Shown here: positions 53,027 to 62,030 of the stretch, in pieces
Layout: the number at the start of each line of letters is the position of its first letter
Numbering within the stretch: the stretch's first letter is position 1
DNA from: Rhynchopus euleeides
Lineage: Eukaryota; Euglenozoa; Diplonemea; Diplonemida; Diplonemidae
Direction of reading: 5' to 3'
Assembly (NCBI GenBank): GCA_963210315.1
Contig: OY723300.1
Span: 992,001 to 1,056,000, forward strand
Length of the DNA: 64,000 nucleotides
Translations under genes and position numbers: made by a program
The notes under the pieces: model-generated
What the model was told of the DNA's origin: nothing
Databases searched by the model: none
Seen by the model: only the letters and a program-made list of their open reading frames with translations

Positions 53027-56000
53027 ATGGCGGGCCGCTCTGTCACCCCGACCTTCGGGGGAGGGGGGCTTTACGATGATGACGATGACGAGGTGTCGAC
53101 ACCCGAGATGCTGGCACGGCCTTCGTCCTGCCCGCCGTCTGCCACAGCACCCCCGCGGGCCACGGGGGGTGGGGATGAAGGGATGTATGCGGATGCGCCT
53201 CAGGCAGACGCGGATTCAATCCCACACGACGCAACTCCTCCGTCGCCGGGCATACCGCCTGACGCCCACATCAAGATGCCCCGGGAGCTCCCCATCTTCC
53301 GGATGGGGAACGGGGGGCCGCACCGGATCCCGCAGCCGCAGCAGCACCCGCATCCCCCGCCGCCGCCACCGCACTACCACATGTCGCAGCCGTTCTTCCC
53401 GCTGTTCCCCCCGTTCCCGTTCCCGCACCACGAGTTTGCGGCATTCCCACCTCCGCCCATCATGCCCGGCATGCACCCTGGATACTTCGGCTACCCTCCG
53501 CAGGGTGACGCACAGGGGGCGATGAGTGCTGACGCAGGGAGGCAGTCGCCTGAGTCTTGCCCGGGGAGTGATGGTGGTGGTGGTGGTGGCGGCAGTGGTG
53601 TGGCCAGCCCACGGCAGTGGGCGGAGTCGATCAACGCAGCCTGGAGCCAGATGCTGGGTGTGTCGGTGTGTGAGGCATCCGAGAGGCTCCGAATCAACTC
53701 AGAATACCACCTGCTTGCAGAGGATGCTGTCAAATGGTTTGCCGAGGGGAAGCGGGCCTGGCTCGCATTCGACAACGGGCTGCATGACGGGCGGAATCAG
53801 ATCATGCTGCAGCAGCAGCAGGGGCTGATCGAGCTGGGCTTCGCATTCCAGGCTGCGCTGACGGATCCCAAGAAGGTGTATCAGAGGACCCGCTCGGGGT
53901 TGGCTGAAGAGAGGCGGAAGTGTAAGGAGGAGCTGCGTGACGTGATGCACACCAGCGAGCAGCTGTATGCCTCCCGCCTGCTGGGGCGGCTTGTGGAGGA
54001 GGAGGCGGAGCAGCGGTGCCACCTGATGCATGAGGCTTCGGGGGAGTCTGCTGAGGTCGCCGTGGTGTTTGCCGCGGCGGCGCGTGAGCATGCCGGGTCG
54101 GTGCAGGCGGAGGTGATGCAGCTGCGCAGCAACATATCTGCGACGGATCAGATGCACCAGCAGGCGTTGCGCATAGCTCGGAGCGTGGAGGAGACAGGCA
54201 AGGCCAGGTCTGACTCCGAGAAGTCTGCCCAGAAGCAGCTTCAAAAGGAGAAGAAGGACCTGGAGCAGAAGGTGTGTGTTGGGGGGAGTGGGGCTGTGTG
54301 GTGTGTAGCAACGCAATGGGAGTCTTCGGTCGGACATAAGACACAAAACATCAATATCAAAAACGCGTCTCGTGGGAGATGGGGGTAACTCAGCCACCGC
54401 TTTTCCGTTGCATTAGGCACCGTTCAGTGCAAAAGCTGACGTACGGAGGGGCGAAGGCAGGGAGCAAAACACCCCTCGCGACTTCCCTGGCAAAAAAGAA
54501 AGAATCACACACACCGCCTTCAAGCGGCTTCAACGATGCGAGCGCCCTCCGCGCGCACCCCAAGCGAGCAGAGCGGCACCTCCGCGGCTCCTGCCGACTG
54601 CTTGCGGGACCACCCGTCGGCCGGCATCACCTCTGTGGTGATCCAGCGGACCTCCAGCTGCGTGCCGCTCTGGTCGAGCGCATCAGTCACCTCGCGCAGC
54701 ATGCTGTTTCCCCAACGCGTCCTGGCGTGCCCTTTTCCCAGCACCAGCCGGACGGCGTCGTTGTCGACGAACAGGATCACAGTCCTGTGGCCACGGTGGA
54801 TGGCATCCGTGACCGCCCGTCGAGCTGCCCACAACTCCAGGTGGAACATCTCCGCAGACTCCTGCGGTGCCGCCCATTGGCCCCACCTCGCGCGTGACGC
54901 CCCGTCACCTGCCTCCGTGGACACGTAGCCCCACCCCGTCGTCGAAGCGTCCGACCAGATCGCGACCGAGAAACGCCGCGGGGGCGGCACCGGCGGGGGC
55001 AGCCACTCCTCCGAACCGAGGAAACGCAGTATCATCCCCTGTGCCTCCTGTCGCGCCCCCTCGGGGTAGCCGCACTCCGTGTCCCACGTGGCGTCCCCGC
55101 TGGTCACCCTTCTCGCCCACGCCCGCATGAACTGCAGCGACCCGCAGAGGTAGCACAACCGCAGCCCGTGCACGTGTGCCACCCGGAATAGGAGGCCGAG
55201 CATACCCCACCACCGGTGCAGAGGGAGCGCCCGTGCGCCCAGACAGGCTTCGACCCGCGTCTGGGCCTCAGCTCGCCAGTCCTGTGGGATGCGGTAGCTC
55301 GCGTTCGGCACATCCCACTCCAGCCCGATGTAGCGCACCAGCCCCGCAGGGGTCTGCATGCTCTTCCGCTCGTTCACCTCCCCATTCGCACACGCCATCC
55401 TGTCCCGGATGTATGCAGCCCGGGCCCGCACCTCCACCTCACACGCACCCCACACCAGGATGTCGTCGAGGTACACCGTCGCTCCGCGGTCGAGGAGACC
55501 CCCCAGGAACACCTCCGAGGTGGATTGTGCGATGAAGGGGGCATATGAGAAACCCATTGGGAGTCGGCGCCATCTGTACCACGTCTGCCCGCTTCGCACA
55601 CAGAAAAAATTGGACACCTCGTCCCCCAGCGGGAACTGGTGGAAGTACCCCTTCAAGTCGATGACCTGCGCCGCCACGGCCCCAGTCGCTGCGAGCGCTC
55701 CGGCGAGTTCCTGCGGTGTCGTGAGGCGAAACTTCGGTGGCGCTGGGAGGCGTGAGTTTACGGGACGACCGTCGACAATGATCCTCCGAACGCAGGGGTC
55801 GGTTTTCGGCACGTCGAAGACAGCTACCGCCCCCTTCTTGTCGTCCCGTCGCGCCGCCTTCTCCATCACCCCCGCCTTCAGCAACGCCGTCACAAAACTC
55901 GGGCGCAGGTCGCTCTTCGGTCCCGGCACTGGGACACTCTCAGACAGAGATTCTGCAAACACCCGACCCGATGTGCACCACAGCAGAAAGTGCGCCGATT

Positions 56001-59000
56001 TTCCCAGTTCCTCAGCCATACGCCGCACGGCCTCCAGGTCGAGCACGCCCGTGGGGAAGTCGTCAAGCCGCTGCTTGCGTCCCACCGCCCGGCCTGCCAT
56101 GGCACAGGGGCCCCGCGTGCTGGTGTAGTCGTGCATTTCGCCTGGCTCGCTCAGGCAGTCATCGTCCAGCTCGCCGTACCCACGGGCACATCCTCGCTCC
56201 ACAAGGGCCTCCGCCTGCTCCGCCGCCGCTCGCGTCACCTCCCCCCTCATTGCAGGGTACCCAGGAGGGTCTTCTCCCTCTCCCGTCGGTAGGCGTTCGT
56301 CGGGTTGAGGTACTTCTGCGTCACATTCCAGTTGTTTTTCGAGTGACGCAGGAAACGGGAGACGTCCTCGTCGCACACCCCCGTCTCCTCGATCTCGTGG
56401 GCTGCCCCCCTCTTCAGGGAATGCAGCCACGACCCCTCGGGGAGAGCGCTGTGGATCCTCCTCTTCAGGTCCACATACTCGCCCGACTCTCCCCCGAAGG
56501 CGTACCCCGTCCCCTGCCACTGCCGCCAGAATCGCACGGCCACCCCTGTCAGGCGCCCTGGTGGGAGATAAATCCCAGGGCGTGCCTCTTTCGCGCCCTT
56601 CTCCTTCGCATACAGCTTTGCACCCACGGTTGCTGGCGGCCCCCCGCTGTTCTCGAGCTCTGCCCAGTCTTTCGACGTCATGAAGCGCAGATCCGGGACC
56701 CTGGAACGGGTTAGCCACGTCATTGCCACAAAAGCCGCTGCTTGTAGATCTCCCCCCTCCTCCAGCGCCTTTGTTGCCGCTGCCACCTGCTGCGTACTTA
56801 CCGGGGGCGCTTGCACAGAGCGCACCGCCGACGACATCCGGGTCAAGGCTCGTACCGTGTCCTGCACCCTGCGTGTCCGCACGCCTCTGATACCCGTCTG
56901 CTTGCAGCGGTGCAGTATCTTCCGGACGTATGCGGCCACCGTCTTCGGACCCGCCGTCTCCAGGGCGCTGTGGGCGTACTGCAGGAGCGCAGCTTCGGTC
57001 GGCGAAAACCCGTGCTCGTCGCAATACTTCTGGAACACCGCCCAGACCCTGTCGCTGCCTTGCGCTGTCTGTGGACCCACTGCAAACTTGCACATGGTGT
57101 CCCACGAGGTGCGTTCTCTCACCGCCCTGCCCAGCTCCTTGGTGTCCCGAATCGAGAAAATGGCATGGTCCAGTTCTCTCCGTTCCCTCCAGGACACGTC
57201 CCCCGCTGCTTCCCCCTGCTGGAGCTCCGGCGGGGGCACCGGCTGCAGATCCCGGTACCTGGTTCCCGCTCCCGGGCGCGGCGGGGTCACTTGCTCGGAA
57301 TCCTGATCCGCCGGTTGGGAGTTCTGTGCGCCCACGGCTGCACGGTTGCTCGGGGTCTGTGCGCGTGTTGCAGCACGTCGGGCGCCCCGTGGGCCCGCAG
57401 TCCCTTGGTGTCTCGCCCGCCCCCTTGGGGCCACCATGTTGCTCGGTTCCTGCTCGCGATATGCTGCAGGTCGTTCTGTCTGTGCGCCGGAGGCTGCACG
57501 AATGTTCTTTTTCTGTGCGCTTGAAGCTGCACGGCGTTCTATCGGTGCGCCCCAGTGGGCTGCACTGTTGTTCAATTTCTGCGCGCTCGAGGCTGCGCGT
57601 TTTTTCTGTGCGCTTGAAGCTGCACGGCGTTCTGTCGGTGCGCCCCAGTGGGCTGCACTGTTGTTCGATTTCTGCGCGCTCGAGGCTGCGCGTGTTTTCT
57701 GTGCGCTTGAAGCTGCACGATTGTTCTGTGCGCTCGAGGCTGCACGACTGGGTTTCTCCTGTGCGCGGTACGCTGCACGATGTCCCGATGGTGCGCTCAT
57801 GGCTGCACGGCTGGGTTGCTCCTGTGCGCGGTACGCTGCACGGTGCCCCGATGGTGCGCTCGAGGCTGCACGGGGTTCCGTCGGGGCGGTCACTTCCGGG
57901 GGTAGTACCGGTTGTTCTTCCGAAAAACCGGCGGAGGGACAGGCTGCTGGTCCCGGTAGCGCATCCTGCTGGACTCCCCCCCCCGCCGTCCCCGCTTCGT
58001 CGGCCCTCCCCCCTGCTCCTGCGTCGTGCGCTTCGTGCCGCACCGCATGGCAATGTGCGTCGCCTCCTTCAGCGCCTTCGGCGCCCGCTCGTCCACATTC
58101 AGGTGATCGATGAAGGCGGTAGCGGCCCTCACACCCCGCTCCGCCTTATGGTGGTGATAGAGAAAGGTTTTGAAGATATCTCCCAGCAGCGTCGAGGGGG
58201 CAGCGCCCTGCAGCAGAGTCATCATGTGCTTCAGCAGGGCATCGAGGATGGTGCGCGCCTCCCCCTGCTGTTGCGGGACGTACCTCTCCAGCAGCACCTG
58301 GAGGCGCATCAGCTGGAGGTCGGAGAGGTTCAGCCACCTCGCCGGGTCCAGCTCCACCTGCTCGGCCGTGAGGCTGCGGTCAACACCCGGTGCAGGCAGG
58401 TCGTCGTCCTCTTCTTCGTCCATGCTGTCGGGCTTGTCCTCCTTCGGTGCCTCTGGGACCTTCACCTTCTTCACCTCCCCGCGCACCTTCCGCTGCGGCG
58501 TCTCCTCCGGGGCCTTCTCGGCCGCCACCACCTCCGCCTCGGTGGGGCTGCCCGCCCCCAGCTCCGATGCCGCCGACTTGGCGAGCCGGTCGGGGGCCTC
58601 CACTGCCGCGACGAAGTCATCCTCCTCCATCGCCTTCCGCAGTGCGGCAAGGCACAGCATCAGCCTACGGGTCGTGAACTGAGTCCACGCCTCAACGGCA
58701 GTGCTCGTCACCTCCGCCAGAACGAAACGCACTCGCTCTTCCTCCTCCTCCTCGTCCGCCGCCACAGACTTCCACGTGGCGAGGACCATCTCCCCCTGCA
58801 CGGAAACCGTGCTCACGCGGAGGAGGTGGGCCACCGCCGTCTTCACGCACTTTGGCGCCATGCCGAACTTAGCGGCAAGGCACTTCGACATCTGGAAGTA
58901 GAAACGCTTGCCAGATACGATGTCCGCCATTGTGTGTGTGGAGTGTGTGGCGAGCTGACGTACGGAGGGGCGAAGGCAGGGAGCAAAACACCACTCGTTG

Positions 59001-60478
59001 GCCTGATGAAGGGTGGTGTTTGTTCCGTTCGCCCCCCTTCCAACCTTGCAAGAAAACTGTTGTTGCAAGTGGTAGAAAAACAAATACGCACAGGGAAGTC
59101 GTCTTCTCTAGTCCTCCCTTGACTCCCTAGTCGCACCGAAGGTGCTTAAACAAGTTTACTGAATGCGGCGCGACAACACCACAAAAAAATGCACAGCTTT
59201 CGGAGGCGAGTAAGGCGAGGAATGACCTTCGGGATCAGCTCGAGAAGCAGGCAAAGGAGCTGAAGGCGAAGAGCGGCGAGGCGCTGTCGAAGAAGATTCT
59301 CGAGTATGCCTGCGGATGCACCCGGTGGGGATGAACAGCGGGGGTCGTACCGCGGCTCTGCGAGAAGAAGTGAGAGTAATTATTTAATCGTGTGGCATCG
59401 GCAGTGGCATCGGCAATTCCACCCCTCCCTCCCGCCCTCCCCACCACTGCCACGGCAACCTGCAACAGGCGCACGTCGGAGATGACGGAGAAGCACGAGA
59501 AGGAGTGCGCCAAGCTGACGCAAGAAGTATGTCCCACATCTGGTGGTGCCTTTGGCTGCACAGCACCCTGAGCCTGCTGCCAACCCTGTCAACACCACAC
59601 GCCACCCCTTGCAGATTGCCACCCTGAAGGAGGACCACCAGAAGCGCAACGGCATCAGCGGGAGGTGCATCAAAGACCTTCAGGAGAAGGTCGAGGAGCT
59701 GAGGCGGGAAAAGGCTGACGTCGAGTCGGAACAGGAGAGGTCGTGCAGCGAGGTGACGGATGGCCGGGTATGCCGCGCGCTGTGTGTGGCAGGGGTGCTT
59801 TCATCCGCAGCCCCTCCAGCCTTCTCTCCCGGAAAAGGAAAGGAACGCTGAGGCGGAGAGCGGCCCCTGTTCTCCGTGGGGGGACCGACTTCGAACACCA
59901 TTGCATGGCATCTTCCATTCGTTGCCACACGACACCACCACATCACACTGCAGCAAATTATCGAGGCGCTGGAGCAGGAGCTACACGCCGAGCGGCGAAA
60001 CCGGGAATACGAACATGCCGAGCTGCAGGAGCTGCGGAAGCAGGGCCGCAAGACAGAGGTGCTGGACGAGCAGGTGAAGCAGGCGCAGCTACAGCAGCGC
60101 AAGCTGCAGTCCGCCTTGGATGCCTGCAAGCTAGAACGAGAGTATGATGAAGCCGGCCCGACTGGCGAGCAACTCACTCCCGATGCATTGGGGGTGTCTC
60201 CTGCACGACTCGTTGCCTTCATCGCCCTCATCAGACATTGTCACATCACCACACACAAACCCTCCCTCCAACACAGCGAGCAATACGCAGACCTCAAGCA
60301 GGCACGGTACACAGTGGCACACCTCTACGACCACATCAGCAATGTGGCAGAGTCCTCGATGCTGCGCCTCGTGGGTGACCTGGAGTACACCGCACGCGTG
60401 GGCCTGAAGAAGGAGGAGGCAGTGGCCTACAGCGACATCTCCCTGATGCAGCAGCTGATGCGGAGGGGCGTGTGGTAA
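53027..60478 (+). CDS. Coiled-coil protein, 650 aa in six exons, first intron holds a retroelement
   Basis: Exons 53027-54271, 59197-59303, 59469-59526, 59615-59767, 59954-60141 and 60277-60478 join to one frame of 651 codons. Donors are GTATG in introns 2-5 and GTGTG in intron 1; all acceptors are CAG. Residues 1-190 are Pro/His/Asp-rich and disordered (FPPFPFPHHEF). From ~200 (SPRQWAESINAAWSQMLGV) to the end the protein is helical with long heptad stretches: EKKDLEQK|LSEASKARNDLRDQLEKQAKELK, QIIEALEQELHAERRNREYEHAELQELRKQ. This continuity across exon joins supports the model. The 5' half resembles a BAR/F-BAR-like helical bundle, but no family signature is clear. Intron 1 (4925 bases) is almost entirely a retroelement in antisense. 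Confidence 0.72.
54434..54473 (-). repeat. 40-bp direct repeat at 3' end of the YR retroelement
   Basis: Identical to 58953-58992. It lies about 45 bases beyond the RT stop codon and marks the 3' side of the element. Confidence 0.95.
54520..56250 (-). CDS. Reverse transcriptase-RNase H of the retroelement, 576 aa
   Basis: I start at ATG 56250 (MRGEVTRAAAEQAEALVERG), whose ATGA overlaps the YR stop. The frame is open to 58053, but the upstream part is the shadow of gag/YR. RT motifs: RRIIVDGRPVNSRLP, motif A QVIDLKGYFHQFPL, RWRRLPMGFSYAPFIAQ, and YLDD in ATVYLDDILVWG. RNase H follows with D-E-D-D: WSDASTTGWGYV, FHLELWAARRAV, LFVDNDAVRLVLG and PADGWSRK. This is the DIRS/Ngaro-type RT-RH block; no methyltransferase domain follows. 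The ORF ends 46 bases before the 3' repeat. Confidence 0.95.
   Translation of the reverse strand: MRGEVTRAAAEQAEALVERGCARGYGELDDDCLSEPGEMHDYTSTRGPCAMAGRAVGRKQRLDDFPTGVLDLEAVRRMAEELGKSAHFLLWCTSGRVFAESLSESVPVPGPKSDLRPSFVTALLKAGVMEKAARRDDKKGAVAVFDVPKTDPCVRRIIVDGRPVNSRLPAPPKFRLTTPQELAGALAATGAVAAQVIDLKGYFHQFPLGDEVSNFFCVRSGQTWYRWRRLPMGFSYAPFIAQSTSEVFLGGLLDRGATVYLDDILVWGACEVEVRARAAYIRDRMACANGEVNERKSMQTPAGLVRYIGLEWDVPNASYRIPQDWRAEAQTRVEACLGARALPLHRWWGMLGLLFRVAHVHGLRLCYLCGSLQFMRAWARRVTSGDATWDTECGYPEGARQEAQGMILRFLGSEEWLPPPVPPPRRFSVAIWSDASTTGWGYVSTEAGDGASRARWGQWAAPQESAEMFHLELWAARRAVTDAIHRGHRTVILFVDNDAVRLVLGKGHARTRWGNSMLREVTDALDQSGTQLEVRWITTEVMPADGWSRKQSAGAAEVPLCSLGVRAEGARIVEAA
56247..57800 (-). CDS. Tyrosine recombinase of the retroelement, 517 aa from the first ATG
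   Basis: The frame is open from 58043, but the first ATG is at 57800 (MSAPSGHRAAY); expression by frameshift from gag is the alternative. Residues 1-140 are Ala/Ser/Gln-rich tandem repeats (RAASSAQK). The recombinase region follows: helical SAM-like part (SDRVWAVFQKYCDEHGFS...AYVRKILHRCKQTGIRG), then catalytic Arg in TWLTRSRVPDLRFM, the H-S-L-K-R-G box (LHSLKRGAAHEI), a His in FLRHSKNNW and the nucleophile Tyr in TQKYLNPTN. The R-H-R-H-Y set is complete. It would join a circular cDNA intermediate to the genome. The TGA stop overlaps the ATG of the RT ORF (ATGA). Confidence 0.88.
   Translation of the reverse strand: MSAPSGHRAAYRAQEKPSRAASSAQNNRAASSAQKTRAASSAQKSNNSAAHWGAPTERRAASSAQKKRAASSAQKLNNSAAHWGAPIERRAASSAQKKNIRAASGAQTERPAAYREQEPSNMVAPRGRARHQGTAGPRGARRAATRAQTPSNRAAVGAQNSQPADQDSEQVTPPRPGAGTRYRDLQPVPPPELQQGEAAGDVSWRERRELDHAIFSIRDTKELGRAVRERTSWDTMCKFAVGPQTAQGSDRVWAVFQKYCDEHGFSPTEAALLQYAHSALETAGPKTVAAYVRKILHRCKQTGIRGVRTRRVQDTVRALTRMSSAVRSVQAPPVSTQQVAAATKALEEGGDLQAAAFVAMTWLTRSRVPDLRFMTSKDWAELENSGGPPATVGAKLYAKEKGAKEARPGIYLPPGRLTGVAVRFWRQWQGTGYAFGGESGEYVDLKRRIHSALPEGSWLHSLKRGAAHEIEETGVCDEDVSRFLRHSKNNWNVTQKYLNPTNAYRREREKTLLGTLQ
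57380..57890 (-). repeat. In-frame tandem repeats in the YR ORF N-terminal part
   Basis: Repeats of GCGC(T/C)(T/C)GA(A/G)GCTGCACG with spacer TTCTGTGCG code for RAASSAQK-type units. A larger 99-bp unit (coding ...NNSAAHWGAP.ERRAASSAQKKRAASSAQK) is present twice at about 57512-57710. Confidence 0.8.
57890..58930 (-). CDS. Gag-like protein of the YR retroelement, 346 aa
   Basis: I start at ATG 58930 (MADIVSGKRFYFQMSK). No database family is recognised, but its place as first ORF, acidic centre (DEEEDDD) and basic C-terminus (KRGRRGG...FRKNNRYYPRK) fit a gag. The helical part (LSDLQLMRLQVLLERYVPQQQGEARTILDALLKHMMTLL) may be the assembly domain. The C-terminal motif RYRDQQPVPPP recurs almost unchanged in the YR ORF (RYRDLQPVPPP). 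It overlaps the frame of the YR ORF by up to ~150 bases, so a frameshift fusion is possible. Confidence 0.65.
   Translation of the reverse strand: MADIVSGKRFYFQMSKCLAAKFGMAPKCVKTAVAHLLRVSTVSVQGEMVLATWKSVAADEEEEEERVRFVLAEVTSTAVEAWTQFTTRRLMLCLAALRKAMEEDDFVAAVEAPDRLAKSAASELGAGSPTEAEVVAAEKAPEETPQRKVRGEVKKVKVPEAPKEDKPDSMDEEEDDDLPAPGVDRSLTAEQVELDPARWLNLSDLQLMRLQVLLERYVPQQQGEARTILDALLKHMMTLLQGAAPSTLLGDIFKTFLYHHHKAERGVRAATAFIDHLNVDERAPKALKEATHIAMRCGTKRTTQEQGGGPTKRGRRGGESSRMRYRDQQPVPPPVFRKNNRYYPRK
58953..58992 (-). repeat. 40-bp direct repeat at 5' end of the YR retroelement
   Basis: Starts AGCTGACGTACGGAGGGGCG on the + strand; identical to 54434-54473. It lies 22 bases upstream of the gag ATG. Confidence 0.95.
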
Positions 60479-60857
60479 CAACGAGGCCCGGCACTACCCT
60501 CGCCCCCCCTCGCTGGGATGAGGGCAGGGGTCAGGGGGCTGCGGTGTGTGTGTGGGGGGTGCCGTTTGCTTCCCACCACCCCCGCCCCCCCCCCCCCCCT
60601 CTTCCACCTCACATCATCCGCTCGCTTCTCTCTCTGCCCCACACTTCTTTTTTTTTGGCGCGCAGCAACCCCCAAAACAAAGCGCCGTGGATGCGCCATA
60701 TAGAGCTGCAGCGTGGGGAAAAGTGTTTGTGCGCAGGGGGGGGGCAACGACGGACTCCACAAGCAAAGCGGCGTGCTTCCCTTCTGGGCTTGAAGGGTGG
60801 GTGCTGGCCTGGCCCTACCGGGGCGACACCGATGATTTGCAGAAGAGGTTCACGTGT

Positions 60858-60888
<31 letters not shown>

Positions 60889-62030
60889 GGGGGAGGGCAT
60901 CGGGTGCCCTCCCCCCGCTGCACCTGCCTGCTGTGTGATCTCCGCTTTCCCGTGAGGCAGAGAGAGGAGGGGGGGGGGGGAGGGGTTCCTTCCCCCTTTC
61001 CCGCCCTCTGCGTGCCAGGGTGTTTTTGAACGATTTTGAACGATTTTTGGCCGTGCTCGTAGCATTCCCCGTTGAGGGGGTCGCTATTTCGTGTTCTCCT
61101 GGCCGCACGGAGGCATTGCCTTACGTCGCCTCTTCCTCTTTTCCTTTGGTGGTGTGTTGGTCTGGCACAGAGGGCGGGACCGTGCTGATATGCACAGTGA
61201 CGACTCTCCCTTTTGTTTTGTGCCCGCCTCCACCGAGATTCGGCTGATGCCTCTCAGACTGGGGGCGGGCGGTCGCCGACCCTTTTCTGTACGAGGTTTT
61301 CCACAGGCTGCACACCTGCCCCGCGGCTGTGTGGCAGTCTTCGCGGAGTGCAATGCGAAGGTCTGGCCTGACGTGGTGTGACTATTTAGACTCCAGGTGT
61401 CTCCACCCTTCCTGGTCTGGGGAGCCTCGGTACCCAAGCAGTTTTCGGTCATGCCCTGGACCACGGCCGTGCTAGACTCCTGGTGCAGGCACCCGTCATG
61501 GTCCGGGGACGGCCCCCCCAGGCAGTTTAACGTCTTACCCAGGACCTTTGGTGACGAGAGTGGGGTTTTTTTGGAAGAACCGCTAGCTTTTTTCGCTCTA
61601 GAAGTAGACTGGCGTACCGCCCCAAGAGGGGGTGTGACAAAAAATATATTTTTTTCCCTTTGTGTTTTCTAGGTCCGCAAGGTCCCAAAAATCACTTTTT
61701 GGGCACATTTTTCAGAGGTCGCCAGAGGTCGCCACCCGGGAAATGCCATTTTTGGGGTTAAAAAACGGTTTTTCACCTTGCCCTCGTGAACTAGGTGGGG
61801 AAGGCGACGGTCAGACGCAAAATAAATGGAGGACCCCAAAGGAGGGTCCGCATCAGGCGGAAATCAGCAGAACCTCGCTCCAGACCACATTGTGGGCCAG
61901 GACAGGGTCGGGAAGAGCATAAAACACCAGAAAACCGGTCCAGGAGGTCTCTCTGGGGCTCAAATCCCCTGAAAAGGGGTCTGAACAGGTGGCGACCGAA
62001 GGGCGACCAATGGTGCCCACGGAGTTCCTC
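60479..62030. other. Intergenic, no gene seen
   Basis: G/C-runs and (TG)n (60852-60895) dominate to 61020. Two diverged ~80-base copies of a GACTCC.GGTG...GG(T/C)C.GGGGA...CCCAGG(A)CC pattern lie at about 61390-61550. T/A-run sequence then leads into the satellite. Confidence 0.45.

Larger units (their letters stand above)
54434..58992 (-). mobile_element. Tyrosine-recombinase retroelement, gag-YR-RT/RNase H order (VIPER/Ngaro-like)
   Basis: Three ORFs on the - strand (gag 58930-57890, YR 57800-56247, RT-RNase H 56250-54520) are bracketed by an identical 40-bp direct repeat at 58953-58992 and 54434-54473. It has no LTRs, no DDE integrase and no endonuclease; a tyrosine recombinase provides integration, as in DIRS/Ngaro/VIPER elements. 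In most DIRS and Ngaro elements YR is last; here it precedes RT, the order described for kinetoplastid VIPER. All ORFs are intact, so it may be active. Sequence outside the repeats up to the host exon (58993-59196) may still belong to the element (split direct repeats are usual in this group). Confidence 0.88.

Noticed and set aside
56251..58053. N-terminal 600 residues of the 1177-codon frame containing the RT
   Set aside because: This part overlaps gag and YR in another frame and is Arg/Ser/Thr shadow sequence; the RT protein most likely starts at ATG 56250.
56930..59122. 730-aa + strand ORF and the 598-aa extension of the YR frame to 58043
   Set aside because: The first is antisense to gag/YR with no domain. 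The second lacks an ATG before 57800, although a gag frameshift could still use it.
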